Shown here: in pieces, positions 1-10,364 of the stretch
Position numbering within the stretch: the first letter of the stretch is position 1
How the letters are laid out: each line of letters begins with the position of its first letter
Origin: Undibacterium_A arcticum
GTDB taxonomy: Bacteria; Pseudomonadota; Gammaproteobacteria; Burkholderiales; Burkholderiaceae_D
DNA: 64,000 nt
NCBI RefSeq assembly: GCF_042660705.1
Contig: NZ_JBHSUQ010000001.1
Reading direction: 5' to 3' (one strand)
Notes under the pieces: generated by a model
Databases searched by the model: none
Told to the model about the DNA's origin: nothing
The model's input: only the letters and a program-made list of their open reading frames with translations
Position numbers and translations under genes: made by a program

Positions 1-159
1 ATGAATTGCCTCTTTTTTCACGTCGGTCGCCGGCAGCCGGAGACGAAAAATTCTGAGCCACACCAATCCTCCGCTTCATGAGAAATCGCGGTCGCGCATC
101 TTGATTCGCGCGAACCGCGGTACGAAGTCCGAATCCTTATCTACAGCTTGAAAGTAAAC
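1..159. other. Left edge, no gene recognised
   Basis: These bases precede the amidohydrolase start. No coding frame with recognisable content reaches the left edge, and no convincing promoter hexamers or hairpin were seen. It probably holds the promoter and leader of the amidohydrolase gene, but that is inference from position only. Confidence 0.3.
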
Positions 160-1608
160 ATGAAATCCACCCGTATTCCAGAGGCACTCAAGCATGAGAT
201 GACGCTGATTATCCCGGAATGGCTGCTACTGAAAACCGGCCCGGTACGCGAACACGCCGTCGTGATATCGGATGGAAAATTTGTCGCTGTCGGTCTTGCC
301 ACGGAGTTGCAGCAGCAGTTTGCCGGGCTCCCTACCGTCATGCTCAACGACAGCTTGCTGATGCCTGGATTGATCGATACGCATCATCACTTGACCCAGA
401 CCTTTGGCAAATCCCTGGTGTTTGGCGAACCGTCTGAAATCTTTCGTCGGGTCTGGGTGCCGTTGGAGGCAACCCTCAATGACGAACATCTGTATTTAGC
501 CTCCAAAATGGCAGCGCTGGAAGCGTTGCGGGGCGGGTTCACCACCGTGTGCGACGCCGGTACACGTTCCGATGCCGGTTTGAATGCGATCGCCAAGGCA
601 GTCATCGATGTCGGCATGCGGTGTGTGCTGGGCCTGATCTGCAACGACTTGGGCGGTACCGCCAATGCCGCACCGCCTGACGAGATACTGCAGCGGGCGC
701 AACGTCATCTGGCGCATTACGAAGCTAACGCATTGATTTCCCCGTCGCTGGCGATCTCGATCCCGGAAGTGGGTTCCGACATGATGTTGCATCGCGTTTC
801 ACGCCTGTGCGCGGAAGCTGGCCGGATATTTCAAACGCATGCCAACGAACATCTGGTCGCGGTAGAGCGTTCAATGGTGTCACGCCAGCTGCGTCCGATC
901 GAACTGCTGCAGCGGGTCGGTGCACTCGGGCCGCAGACGCTATTGGCGCATGCGACGTTGGTCACGCCGACCGAACTGAAAATGCTGTGCGATACGGATA
1001 CGGCAGTCAGTTATAACCCGGTCGCCAGCGCCTGGAAAGGGAACGCAGTGGCACCGGCACACCTGATGTCTACCTTCGGGATCCGCTTGGGCCTCGGCAC
1101 CGATGGCACCCGAGGCGACGGCTTCCGCTTGATGGATTATGCGGAAGCAGCGCAGCGCTTTGCCTTCGGTATGGGGGGCGGTGATTCCTCCTGCGGCGCT
1201 GGCTGGTTGTGGTGCGATCTCGCCACTCACGGTGGCGCCGACGTGTTGGGGCTCGGTAATCAGATCGGTGAGATTGCGGTCGGGAAGAGTGCCGATTTCC
1301 TGCTGCTCGATCTTCAGGTGCCGGAAATGTTGCCGTCGTGGGACCTAACCTGGGAACTGGTTCGCCTGGCGAACCGAGATCAAATTACGGCGGTGTTCGT
1401 GGCTGGCAAGCTGCGTTTGTGGCAGGGTTGGCCGATCGATTGGGACGCCGATGCGCTGATGCGGCAATACATTGAGGTGGCAAAGACGGTCGTCGCGCAA
1501 GCTCCGATCACAAAGGTGCATGAGTTTAGTTCAGTGCATCGGCGGCAGCATCTGACGCAGCAAGCCAGCAATAGAAATGGTGGAACAGGGATGGGGGCGC
1601 GAGTATGA
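160..1608 (+). CDS. ATZ/TRZ-family amidohydrolase (cytosine/8-oxoguanine deaminase-like)
   Basis: A metal-dependent deaminase or hydrolase of the cytosine deaminase/TRZ/ATZ branch, cytoplasmic. The N-terminal beta domain leads into a GLIDTHHH motif (His at about residues 75-77), followed by a THANEH motif (His 227), a LAHATLV motif (His 264) and a LGTDG motif (Asp 315), which together make the usual mononuclear metal site. Length (about 482 aa) fits the family. I chose ATG at 160, which has GAAAG five bases upstream; the frame is also open from a TTG at 148. The stop overlaps the start of the next gene (ATGA), so the exporter is co-transcribed. A LacI-type regulator lies convergently downstream. 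The substrate cannot be read from the sequence: an 8-oxopurine, pterin or triazine-like ring are all possible. Confidence 0.85.
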   Translation: MKSTRIPEALKHEMTLIIPEWLLLKTGPVREHAVVISDGKFVAVGLATELQQQFAGLPTVMLNDSLLMPGLIDTHHHLTQTFGKSLVFGEPSEIFRRVWVPLEATLNDEHLYLASKMAALEALRGGFTTVCDAGTRSDAGLNAIAKAVIDVGMRCVLGLICNDLGGTANAAPPDEILQRAQRHLAHYEANALISPSLAISIPEVGSDMMLHRVSRLCAEAGRIFQTHANEHLVAVERSMVSRQLRPIELLQRVGALGPQTLLAHATLVTPTELKMLCDTDTAVSYNPVASAWKGNAVAPAHLMSTFGIRLGLGTDGTRGDGFRLMDYAEAAQRFAFGMGGGDSSCGAGWLWCDLATHGGADVLGLGNQIGEIAVGKSADFLLLDLQVPEMLPSWDLTWELVRLANRDQITAVFVAGKLRLWQGWPIDWDADALMRQYIEVAKTVVAQAPITKVHEFSSVHRRQHLTQQASNRNGGTGMGARV

Positions 1609-2321
1609 GCATGAGTTTAATGGTGCTGGTGTGGATGGGGTTGGCGGTATTGATCGGCGCATTCATACAAGGCACAACCGGGATGGGTTTTGCGCTCATC
1701 GTGGCGCCGGTCATCGGCATTTTGGAACCGAGACTGATTCCCGGTTGCCTGCTTATTTTGATGTTGCCGCTGAATGCCTATATTGCTTGGCGGGAGCGTG
1801 GCGCGATCGATTTTAACGGGACCAAATGGATCACGGCAGGACGGGTAGCCGGCACCTTTGGCGGGCTTTGGGTGCTGATCGCCATCCCATTGGCTTATCT
1901 GAATGCGCTGATTGGCGGCACCACGATTTTAGCTGCGCTGGTCAGCTTGCTGGTGCCGGCATTTTCCCCTGGCAAAAAAGCTTTTGTGTCGACCGGCTTT
2001 TTTACTGGAATAACCGAAACGGCAACCGGCATTGGCGGTCCGCCGCTGGCCTTGGTGTATCAGCATATGCCGGTCGCAACGGTACGCTCGTCGATTGCGT
2101 TATGCTTTCTTATCGGGGAGATTATTTCATTAACAGTGCTGGCGTTCAACGGCCGTATTGTGATGGCGCATCTGACGCAGGCGCTTGAGCTGATTCCGGT
2201 ACTGGCAATCGGTATCTTCGCCAGCCATGTGATTCACCAGAAGATCAATTCGCGGTTACTGCGTAGTGCAGTCCTCGTCTTCGCGATCGTTTCCGGGATA
2301 TTCATTCTGCTACATGGCTAA
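1605..2321 (+). CDS. TauE/SafE (TSUP) family membrane exporter
   Basis: A 238-residue, strongly hydrophobic protein of the sulfite exporter TauE/SafE family (TSUP), predicted to have seven or eight membrane segments. The family's glycine-rich repeats are visible near residues 17-30 (GAFIQGTTGMGFAL) and 130-146 (TGITETATGIGGPPLAL), one per half of the inverted-repeat fold. It begins inside the last codons of the amidohydrolase gene (ATGA overlap), so translation is coupled. The context suggests transport of the amidohydrolase substrate or product, or of a sulfonated or organic anion; this is inference. No substrate can be assigned from sequence. Confidence 0.85.
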   Translation: MSMSLMVLVWMGLAVLIGAFIQGTTGMGFALIVAPVIGILEPRLIPGCLLILMLPLNAYIAWRERGAIDFNGTKWITAGRVAGTFGGLWVLIAIPLAYLNALIGGTTILAALVSLLVPAFSPGKKAFVSTGFFTGITETATGIGGPPLALVYQHMPVATVRSSIALCFLIGEIISLTVLAFNGRIVMAHLTQALELIPVLAIGIFASHVIHQKINSRLLRSAVLVFAIVSGIFILLHG

Positions 2322-2340
2322 GGCACCGCTGAGAGTGGCG

Positions 2341-3387
2341 TCACCGCATCGTGGATTTTCTTGCGATAATCTGGGGTGTCGGTCCCATCACCACATCGCG
2401 TCTGCGGTCGGCGCAGATATGCTCGAACAGCAGTTCCACCGCTAAAGAAGCTACTTCCTCCAAATGCAGATTCACCGCAGTCATCGGTGGTTCGCTATTG
2501 CGTGCACGCAAGCCGTCGTAGCGGGTGACGAGCATGACATCATCCGGTACCCGTTTCCAATGCGCGCAATGCTCTGAGGGCCCCCGTGGCGAAGGCGTCG
2601 ACTGGTACGCAAATCGCATCGATCTCCGGATGATCGGCCATCAGCTGCATGCAGGTGAGGCGGCCCGATTCTTCGCCGCCAGATTCATCGGCCTTCGAAA
2701 TAAAGCACGGCAAATTTTTGTCGCGCACAAATTCCTGGTAGACGCGCTCGACTTCAAGGTAGGAGTAACGGGATTGCGCTCCGATCAACAGCGATATGCG
2801 GCGTGCGCCCTGTGCATATAAATGCTCGAGTAGCAGCCGACCGGTCAAGGCGGGCTGTAAATCGACGTAGGGGAGCGGGGTTGTTGTACTGAGCTGTCGG
2901 CCGATGCAGACGATGCTGACACCGCGTTCCTTTAATCGCAAAATTTGCGGATCGTCCGCCACCGGTTCGATGACCAGAGCGCCGTCGATATCCAATCCGT
3001 CGAGCAATTCCCTGGAGCTTTCCAACGAGGGCACCAGCATGAGTGCCAGGCCCTTCGCCAGCGCGGCTTCCGCCGCAATCGCAGCGATCTCCATCATGAA
3101 CCCGAGACGCGAGGTGCCGCCGGCAACGGCAAACGGCATCGACGAAAAAGCGCAATGCAATTCGCTCTGCCTGTCCTTAGTCTTTGTGCGCGCAAATTCG
3201 GACGATAGCCTAGCTGCTCGGCAATACGCTTTACCTTGGCGCGCGTGGCAGGATCGACATACCCACGGTCGTTCAACGAGTGCGATACGGTGGTAAGCGA
3301 CACGCCAGCCTCGCGCGCCACATCGCGAATGGTCAGGCGACGTAGTTCAGTCGTTGCAGGCACTGATATGGCGTTCTTTTTACTCAT
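2341..3387 (-). pseudogene. LacI-family transcriptional regulator, frameshifted twice
   Basis: Three overlapping minus-strand frames together make one LacI/GalR regulator of about 348 residues. The first (from 3387) has the LacI helix-turn-helix (TIRDVAREAGVSLTTVSHSL) and the hinge-helix region. The second carries the sugar-binding-like core, and the third the C-terminus (VPDDVMLVTRYDG onward). The first break is at A5 (3145-3149 on the plus strand); adding one base restores the frame. The second is near 2558-2567, where removing one base from AAA or GGG restores it. It converges on the amidohydrolase-exporter pair and may regulate it. Given the many similar indels in this window, sequencing error is as likely as true inactivation. 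Confidence 0.75.
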
Positions 3388-3499
3388 CGACCTTGGGGGG
3401 GCGTAAATTGCAGACGTGGGCGGGACATTTCTTTGGGCGGGAATATTTCAGGATGAAAATCCGGTCCAGTGACTGCGCATGCCAGTACCTCGTCCAGCA

Positions 3500-3985
3500 C
3501 TATTCTGCCAGCAGCTTGTCGATATCGCCGATCAGTTCCTCCGGCTTGGTCAGTGACGCATAGCGCTTGTACACGGTGCCGTCCTTCTTCACCAGAAACT
3601 TGGTGAAATTCCACTTGATCGCTTCGCTGCCGAGCACACCGGTGGCAGCGTTTTTCAGATACTTGAACAGCGGGTGCGCTTGCTCACCGTTGACATCGAT
3701 TTTCGCGAATAGCGGAAAATTCACGCCGTAATTCTTTTCGCAAAACGCACCGATCTCGTCCGCGCTACCCGGTTCCTGCGCACCGAACTGGTTGCATGGA
3801 AAGCCGAGTACCAGGGCACCCTTGTCCTTGAACTGCTGATAGACCGCTTCCAGTCCCTTGTATTGCGGCGTAAAGCCGCAGTTGCTGGCGGTATTGACGA
3901 TCAGCAATACCTTGCCCTGATAGCTTTTCAGGTCGACCGGTGCGCCGGTCAGACTGTCGGCCGTGAAATCGTAGACATTTCCCAT
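3500..3985 (-). CDS. Glutathione peroxidase family protein (thiol peroxidase)
   Basis: A 161-residue glutathione peroxidase-like enzyme that reduces hydrogen and organic peroxides with a thiol donor, probably thioredoxin rather than glutathione in bacteria. The catalytic cysteine lies in NTASNCGFT (Cys36), followed by the family motifs GFPCNQFGAQEPG (about 61-73) and KWNFTKFLV (Trp near residue 125). It has no selenocysteine and no signal peptide, so it should be cytoplasmic. It starts 19 bp downstream of the pilU stop, on the same strand. The neighbouring LacI regulator lies downstream, also on the minus strand. Full length, with no anomalies. Confidence 0.93.
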   Translation of the reverse strand: MGNVYDFTADSLTGAPVDLKSYQGKVLLIVNTASNCGFTPQYKGLEAVYQQFKDKGALVLGFPCNQFGAQEPGSADEIGAFCEKNYGVNFPLFAKIDVNGEQAHPLFKYLKNAATGVLGSEAIKWNFTKFLVKKDGTVYKRYASLTKPEELIGDIDKLLAE

Positions 3986-4003
3986 GATCTTCCTTCAAAA
4001 AAA

Positions 4004-5139
4004 TTAAACGATACCCAGGTGGGACGTGCCCGCCGCCAGGTCGCGGTTCTTGGCATCCTTGCCGTGCAACTTGATCATCAGACGCAGGTCGTTGATCGAG
4101 TCGGCGTTGCGCAGCGCATCTTCATAGCTGATCTTGTCGGCTTCGTACAGGTCGAACAGCGCCTGGTCGAAAGTCTGCATCCCCAATTCACGCGATTTTT
4201 CATCGCCTCCTTGATCTCGTGCACATTGCCCTTGAAGATCAGGTCGGAAATGTACGGCGAGTTCAGCATGATCTCGATCGCGACGCAGCGACCCTTGGTG
4301 TCGCGCAGCGGGACCAGCCGCTGTGAAATCATGCCTTTCAGGTTCAGCGACAAGTCCATCAGCAATTGCGCGCGGCGCTCTTCGGGGAAGAAGTTGATGA
4401 TCCGGTCCAGCGCCTGGTTCGAGCTGTTCGCGTGCAGCGTCGCCAGACACAAGTGGCCGGTTTCGGCAAACGCGATCGCATGGTCCATGGTTTCACGGTC
4501 GCGGATCTCGCCGATCTGGATCACGTCCGGCGCCTGGCGCAGGGTGTTTTTCAGCGCGACGCCCCAGTCCTCGGTGTCGACGCCGATCTCGCGCTGCGTG
4601 ATGATGCAGTTCCTATGCGGATGGACGAATTCGATCGGGTCCTCAATCGTGATGATATGACCGTAACTGTTTTCGTTGCGATGCCCGACCATCGCCGCCA
4701 GCGTGGTCGATTTGCCGGAGCCGGTGGCGCCGACCATGATCACCAGGCCGCGCTTGGTCATCACCACTTCTTTCAATACTTCCGGCAAACCGAGCGCGTC
4801 CATTTTCGGAATCTCGGTAGTGATGGTGCGCAATACCATGCCGACGTGGCCGAGCTGCACGAAGGCCGACACGCGAAAGCGACCGAGCCCGCTCGGGCTA
4901 ATCGCAAAATTGCATTCCTTGCTGACTTCAAACGCGGCGGTCTGCTTGTCGTTCATGATCGCGCGCGCCAGTTCGACCGTGTGGGTCGCGGTCAGCGGTT
5001 GGTTCGATACCGGCGTCAGCTTGCCGTCGATCTTGATCGCCGGCGGAAAATCCGCGGTGATGAACAGATCCGAGCCGTTCTTGCTGACCATCAGGCGCAG
5101 CAAGTCAAACATGAATTTGGTGGCCTGATCGCGTTCCAT
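4004..5139 (-). CDS. pilU: PilU, type IV pilus retraction ATPase (frameshift near the 3' end)
   Basis: A hexameric secretion ATPase that assists PilT in type IV pilus retraction at the inner membrane. It has the N-terminal PAS-like domain, a Walker A GATGSGKST (about 137-145), the ASP-box region, Walker B DVIQIGEIRD (about 205-214) and a His box ETGHLCLATLHA. The frame breaks after EIKEAMK; the intact C-terminus (SRELGMQTFDQALFDLYE) continues in another frame to 4004. The break is at T5 on the plus strand (4196-4200). One more base gives a perfect PilU tail, so I treat it as a sequencing error. It lies 61 bp downstream of pilT, giving the usual pilT-pilU order. Confidence 0.9.
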
Positions 5140-5200
5140 TTTGATTCCTAGAGGTCGAGGATGTGCAACTGGTGCAGTTGGAGCAGCTGGTTCAGCTATT

Positions 5201-6244
<1,044 letters not shown>

Positions 6245-6313
6245 TTATAATCCCTGAGCCCTCTGTTGAGGTATGTTTGTTGCAACTATGCAAGTTTTTT
6301 AATTCTTTTGATT
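6245..6313. promoter_or_regulatory. Divergent pilT / yggS intergenic region
   Basis: Only 69 bp separate the pilT and yggS starts, so both promoters must lie here or overlap the coding ends. The sequence is AT-richer than its flanks. I do not see hexamers good enough to name individual promoters. Confidence 0.4.
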
Positions 6314-7018
6314 ATGTCCGCAATCCCCCAAAACTTGCAAGTTGTGCGTGACGGTATCGCCGCCGCAGCCAGAATAGCGTTGCGAGATCCGCAGTCGGTG
6401 CAGCTGCTGGCAGTCTCCAAGACCTTCGACGCGGCCGCCGTGGTGGCGGCTGCACAAGCCGGGCAGCGCGCTTTCGGCGAGAATTATCTGCAGGAAGCAC
6501 TCGACAAGATGGCCGCGGTCAAGGCGGCCCAACCCGATCTGTTGCTGGAATGGCATTTCATCGGGCCGATCCAGAGCAACAAGACCAGGCAGATTGCCGA
6601 GCATTTCGACTGGGTGCATGCGATCGACCGCGAAAAGATCGCGCAGCGGCTGTCGGACCAGCGGCCGTCGGCGCTGCCGCCCTTAAATATCTGTTTGCAA
6701 ATCAATATCAGCGGCGAAGCCAGCAAGAGCGGCGCGACTTTGGAGCAGGCACCAAAGCTGGCGCAGGCGATCGCCGCGCTGCCGCGTTTGCGTCTGCGTG
6801 GCCTGATGGCGATCCCGGAGGCGGCCGAGTCGGTCGCGTTGCAACGCCTGCCGTTTCACCGCCTGCATCAGCTATGGCAGGCCTTGCGGGAGCAAGGCCT
6901 GGACCTCGACACGCTGTCGATGGGGATGTCGAACGATATGACGGCGGCAATTGCCGAAGGCGCAACGATCGTGCGGATCGGCAGCGCCATTTTTGGAAAG
7001 AGGGACTATGCAAAATAA
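6314..7018 (+). CDS. yggS: YggS/PROSC family pyridoxal phosphate homeostasis protein
   Basis: A PLP-binding alanine racemase-fold protein that controls free pyridoxal phosphate and amino-acid balance; it has no known catalytic reaction. The PLP lysine is in LLAVSKTF (Lys36). The family motifs FGENYLQEA, WHFIGPIQSNK, and LSMGMSNDMTAAI with the terminal IRIGSAIFG are all present, and the 234-residue length is normal. I use the ATG at 6314; the frame is open further upstream but those residues are not family-like. The stop overlaps the proC start by 11 bp, matching the common yggS-proC operon. Confidence 0.95.
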   Translation: MSAIPQNLQVVRDGIAAAARIALRDPQSVQLLAVSKTFDAAAVVAAAQAGQRAFGENYLQEALDKMAAVKAAQPDLLLEWHFIGPIQSNKTRQIAEHFDWVHAIDREKIAQRLSDQRPSALPPLNICLQINISGEASKSGATLEQAPKLAQAIAALPRLRLRGLMAIPEAAESVALQRLPFHRLHQLWQALREQGLDLDTLSMGMSNDMTAAIAEGATIVRIGSAIFGKRDYAK

Positions 7019-7856
7019 TTTGAATGAGCAATTGAACATCAGCTTCATCGGCGGCGGCAATATGGCCTCCGCGTTGATCGGCGGGCTGGCCGGCAAGCTG
7101 ACCGCGGCGACCAATATCTGGGTGGTGGACCCGAATCCTGAAGCGCTGCAGAAGCTGGCGCAGCAGTTCGGCGTGCGCACAGCGCCGCAGATCGATGCCC
7201 AGGTCGCTGCCTGCGACGTGGTGCTGCTGGCCGTCAAGCCGCAACAGATGAAACAGGTGGCCGCGCAACTGCTGCCGCACCTGGCTGCGCAAGCACAGCC
7301 GCCGCTGGTGTTGTCGATCGCCGCCGGCATCCGCGCCGCCGATCTGTCGCGCTGGCTGAATGGGCATCGGGCGATCGTGCGTTGCATGCCCAACACGCCG
7401 GCCCTGATCGGCCAGGGCATCACCGGCATGGTCGCGATGGCGGGGGTGTCACCACAGCAGCATGCGGCCGCCGATGCGATCATGCGCGCGGTCGGCGCCA
7501 CGGTCTGGCTCGACGACGAAGCCTTGATCGACCCGGTCACCGCAGTATCGGGCAGCGGACCGGCCTATGTGTTCTATTTCATCGAGGCGATGCAGCAGGC
7601 CGCGCAGGAGATGGGGTTGAGCGCAGAGCAGGGCACGCAACTGGCGCTGGCGACCTTTGTCGGCGCCTCGCAACTGGCGGCGCAGTCGAGCGAGCCGGTC
7701 GCGCTGTTGCGCGAGCGCGTGACGTCAAAAGGCGGTACCACTTACGCCGCACTGACCAGCATGGAACAGAGCGGCGTGAAGGCGGCCATCGTCAAGGCGA
7801 TGCAGGCGGCGGCAGCGCGCGGCAAGGAATTGGGCGAAGAACTGGGCCGCGACTGA
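7008..7856 (+). CDS. proC: Pyrroline-5-carboxylate reductase
   Basis: Catalyses the last step of proline biosynthesis, NAD(P)H reduction of 1-pyrroline-5-carboxylate. The Rossmann motif ISFIGGGNMASALIGG lies at residues 11-26, and the C-terminal signature with VSGSGPAYVFYFIEAM and SKGGTTYAAL is complete. The 282-residue length is typical. The start at 7008 overlaps the end of yggS, so translation is coupled. Intact. Confidence 0.96.
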   Translation: MQNNLNEQLNISFIGGGNMASALIGGLAGKLTAATNIWVVDPNPEALQKLAQQFGVRTAPQIDAQVAACDVVLLAVKPQQMKQVAAQLLPHLAAQAQPPLVLSIAAGIRAADLSRWLNGHRAIVRCMPNTPALIGQGITGMVAMAGVSPQQHAAADAIMRAVGATVWLDDEALIDPVTAVSGSGPAYVFYFIEAMQQAAQEMGLSAEQGTQLALATFVGASQLAAQSSEPVALLRERVTSKGGTTYAALTSMEQSGVKAAIVKAMQAAAARGKELGEELGRD

Positions 7857-8035
7857 TCGGTCCGGCGTTGCTGCGACAGGTCGCTGCCGCATGTCGCCGG
7901 CGCATGTCGCAATCGGGTGTCGCAACCTCGCTAGGTCAAGCTCAAAGAGCAAACAGGCTACCTGGACTGAAGATTAGCAGCGCCAGCGCCTAATGCAACC
8001 CTAAGGCCCCTTTTTTCTTTCGGGCGGAGCTGACA
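7857..8035. other. proC / aldo-keto reductase intergenic region
   Basis: This 179-bp stretch has no coding content. It includes several TGTCGC repeats (7870-7925) and a C4-T6 run at about 8007-8016, just before the next gene. A strong ribosome-binding site is not evident. No clear terminator stem was found. Confidence 0.3.
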
Positions 8036-8887
8036 ATGAAGACTTTGCTTTTACCCTCGGGAAGGCCAATTTCCGTATTGGGGCAGGGAACATGGTACAT
8101 GGGGGAAGACCCGGGTCAGAAAGAGCGGGAGATTGGCGCGCTTCGACTGGGCATGGATCTCGGCATGACCCTCATCGACACGGCGGAGATGTACGCCGAC
8201 GGCAGCGCCGAAGAAGTCGTGGGTGAGGCAATCGCGGGACGCCGTGCCGAGGTATTTCTGGTCAGCAAGGTGTACCCGCACAACGCCGACCGACGCGGCA
8301 CGCAGGCGGCCTGCGAGCGCAGCCTGCGGCGACTCGGTACCGATTATATCGATCTCTACCTGCTTCACTGGCGCGGCGCCGTTCCGCTCGCGGAAACGCT
8401 TGAGGCGTTCGAGTCGCTCAAGCAGGCAGGGAAAATACGCGATTTCGGTGTCAGCAATTTCGACCGCAACGATATGCAAGAGGCGAGTGAACTGCCCGGC
8501 GGTGAACAGATCGCGGTCAACCAGGTGCTATACAACCTGATGCGGCGGGGCATCGAATGGGACCTGCTGCCCTGGTGCCGTGAGCACGCCGTGCCCGTGA
8601 TGGCATATTCTCCGCTCGAATCTTCTGTAACGAACGAGCAACGGCGGATGCTGGACAACCCGCGCTTGAAGTCGATCGCCCGACGGCATGGGGCCAGCCC
8701 GGCGCAGATCGCCTTGGCATGGCTGCTGCGCCAGGAGCACGTCATCGCCATTCCAAAGGCCGTCCATCCTGCGCATGTCCGCGAGAACCGTGCATCACTG
8801 GATATCATGCTCACGGCTCAAGATCTGGCGGAACTCGACCAGGCATTCCCGCCGCCCCGTCGGCATACTCCGCTCGAGATGAGATAA
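8036..8887 (+). CDS. Aldo/keto reductase
   Basis: An NADPH-dependent oxidoreductase with a TIM-barrel fold, 283 residues. The full catalytic tetrad is visible: Asp48 and Tyr53 in LIDTAEMYADG, Lys78 in FLVSKVYPHN, His111 in LYLLHWRG. The cofactor-binding C-terminus (AIPKAVHPAHVRENRASLDI) is conserved. It looks like the bacterial AKR branch annotated as YeaE or 2,5-diketogluconate-reductase-like. The substrate is not determined by sequence. It stands alone between proC and a YrdB-like gene. Intact. Confidence 0.92.
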   Translation: MKTLLLPSGRPISVLGQGTWYMGEDPGQKEREIGALRLGMDLGMTLIDTAEMYADGSAEEVVGEAIAGRRAEVFLVSKVYPHNADRRGTQAACERSLRRLGTDYIDLYLLHWRGAVPLAETLEAFESLKQAGKIRDFGVSNFDRNDMQEASELPGGEQIAVNQVLYNLMRRGIEWDLLPWCREHAVPVMAYSPLESSVTNEQRRMLDNPRLKSIARRHGASPAQIALAWLLRQEHVIAIPKAVHPAHVRENRASLDIMLTAQDLAELDQAFPPPRRHTPLEMR

Positions 8888-9072
8888 GCTCATTCGAGAG
8901 GCATTCCGGCGTGACCAGCCAAGGATATGAGGCGTCTGATCGTTGTGTGTACCTGTCATTGACAGGCTGCATCTACTCTCGTAGCCGCGCACATGGTGCT
9001 TCTCACCTGAACTGAGTGGCGCGCCATTTTCTACAAACTTCATCGACCTGCACTTTAAGCTGAAAGGCAGCA

Positions 9073-9440
9073 ATGGGTTTCCATCCCATTAATCTCATCA
9101 TTCGTTTCTTCTCGAACTGACGGCACTTGTGGCGATGGGGTTCTGGGGGTGGCAGCTGGGTGACGGTATATTGCAATTTTTCGGCGCGCTGGTTGTACCT
9201 ATCGCTGCCGCAGCGGTATGGGGCGCGTTTGCCGTACCGGGTGATGCCAGTCGTTCCGGTTCCGCACCTATCGCAGTCTCTGGGGTGCTCCGTCTCGGCA
9301 TCGAGGTGACATTCTTTGCATTCGCCGCGAGGGCGCTATACGAAACAGGAGGCACAAGCTTGGGCCTCATTTTTGGCGCCGCGGTTGTCGTTCACTATGC
9401 GCTCTCGTACGACCGCATCGCGTGGCTCTTGCGTGCCTGA
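9073..9440 (+). CDS. YrdB family (DUF2568) membrane protein, frameshifted near the start
   Basis: A small protein with four predicted membrane segments, matching the YrdB/DUF2568 family (function unknown). The readable frame begins at 9129, but the family's N-terminus (NLIIRFLLELTALVAMGFWGWQ pattern) is encoded just upstream. An ATG at 9073 preceded by AAAGG opens NLIIRF. One missing T in the run at 9105-9107 then separates it from the rest. With that base restored the protein is about 122 residues, normal for the family. So the true start is 9073, and the short frame is an artefact of one indel. Confidence 0.7.
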
Positions 9441-9665
9441 TCCTTCGATCGGGCATTGTCTGGGATGTTGAAGATCTACCGCGGGCGCTGGCATCGCTCC
9501 GAACAAATCGCCAGGACGCTGGAACAGTTGCGCACATCGCCGCACCTCTCCACTCGCCAGTATGCCAGCATAGTCCGACGTTGGATACGTTCCATTGGAC
9601 TCGACGCTGCATGTTTGTGCGCACCACGTCATGCGCATAGCAATCACGAAGTTCGGATACTTCTT
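9441..9665. other. Intergenic region without recognisable gene
   Basis: About 225 bp between the YrdB-like gene and the convergent YqjK-like gene. Short open frames exist on both strands but none has family-like composition, a ribosome-binding site or a hydrophobic pattern. No repeat or hairpin terminator was recognised. Confidence 0.3.
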
Positions 9666-9989
9666 TTAATCCGTCCGGCGTCGCGCGGTCAGGTGGTGCA
9701 AGACCGGTCCCACGCTGCGCCATGCCTGCAACGCGACCAGTCCGGTACGCAGGACGGATAGTACCCGACGCGGCTTGATCACCAACAGGCCGAGGAGCAC
9801 TGCGGACAACAGCAGCGGATTGCCTTTGACCTTGGCGACCATCGCCAAGCCCAGGTCGACGATCGATAGCGACCGGGTCAGCTGCTGGGCCTGCAGCGAA
9901 ATAATCGCGCGCTGCTGCTGGCTGCGCGCGATCAGCGCCTGCCTGCGCTGTGCCAGATGTTGTGCATGCTTGCTCATGATGGCGTTCAC
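9666..9989 (-). CDS. YqjK-like family protein
   Basis: A 107-residue protein with a positively charged, glutamine-rich N-terminal helix (AQHLAQRRQALIARSQQQ) and one hydrophobic segment (about 65-80: NPLLLSAVLLGLLVIKP). It matches the YqjK-like family found with yqjD and yqjE. It is the last gene of a three-gene minus-strand operon; the upstream gene ends 8 bp before its start. The likely role is at the inner membrane, possibly ribosome or envelope stress association as proposed for YqjD; this is family-level inference. The alternative start MSKHAQ is also possible. Confidence 0.75.
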   Translation of the reverse strand: MNAIMSKHAQHLAQRRQALIARSQQQRAIISLQAQQLTRSLSIVDLGLAMVAKVKGNPLLLSAVLLGLLVIKPRRVLSVLRTGLVALQAWRSVGPVLHHLTARRRTD

Positions 9990-9997
9990 TTTAGAGG

Positions 9998-10360
9998 TCA
10001 GCCCGGCGTCAGGGTGTCGATATCACTGCCCAACTCGGTCAGTGTGTGCGCCATCAGCCTGGGCTTGCGCTGATAACTGTCGCGCACCCAGAATCCCAGC
10101 AGTACGCTGGCAAACGCAAATACGGCGATCAGCGACACCAGTACGCCGATCCGGTGGGTGTCCCAGTAAATCACCACGATCAGCAGGATCCCCAGCAGGA
10201 TCGCGATGCCGAGACAGAACATCGCGGCCAGCGCGCCGATCAGGTAGGTGAACAGGCGCAGCGATTCTTCTTCCAGCTCAACTGCGACAAGTTCCAGCCG
10301 CGTCTGCAGCAGCGCCAGAAAATTGGCGGCCAGTCGGGTTATCGATTCGGCGATCGCCAT
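9998..10360 (-). CDS. yqjE: YqjE/phage holin family membrane protein
   Basis: A 120-residue protein with two central membrane segments (about 35-65 and 72-95), a cytoplasmic N-terminus with an amphipathic stretch, and the FWVRDSY element. It belongs to the YqjE/Actinobacterial holin-X superfamily, inner-membrane proteins of unknown function. It lies between the YqjD-like and YqjK-like genes with only 4 and 8 bp gaps, so the three are one operon. The holin label is a family name only; there is no sign of phage here. Confidence 0.8.
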   Translation of the reverse strand: MAIAESITRLAANFLALLQTRLELVAVELEEESLRLFTYLIGALAAMFCLGIAILLGILLIVVIYWDTHRIGVLVSLIAVFAFASVLLGFWVRDSYQRKPRLMAHTLTELGSDIDTLTPG

Positions 10361-10364
10361 AAGC

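Noticed and set aside
9998..10360. A prophage remnant suggested by a holin-family gene
   Set aside because: The gene sits in a yqjD-yqjE-yqjK-type operon of normal chromosomal genes; no other phage functions are nearby.
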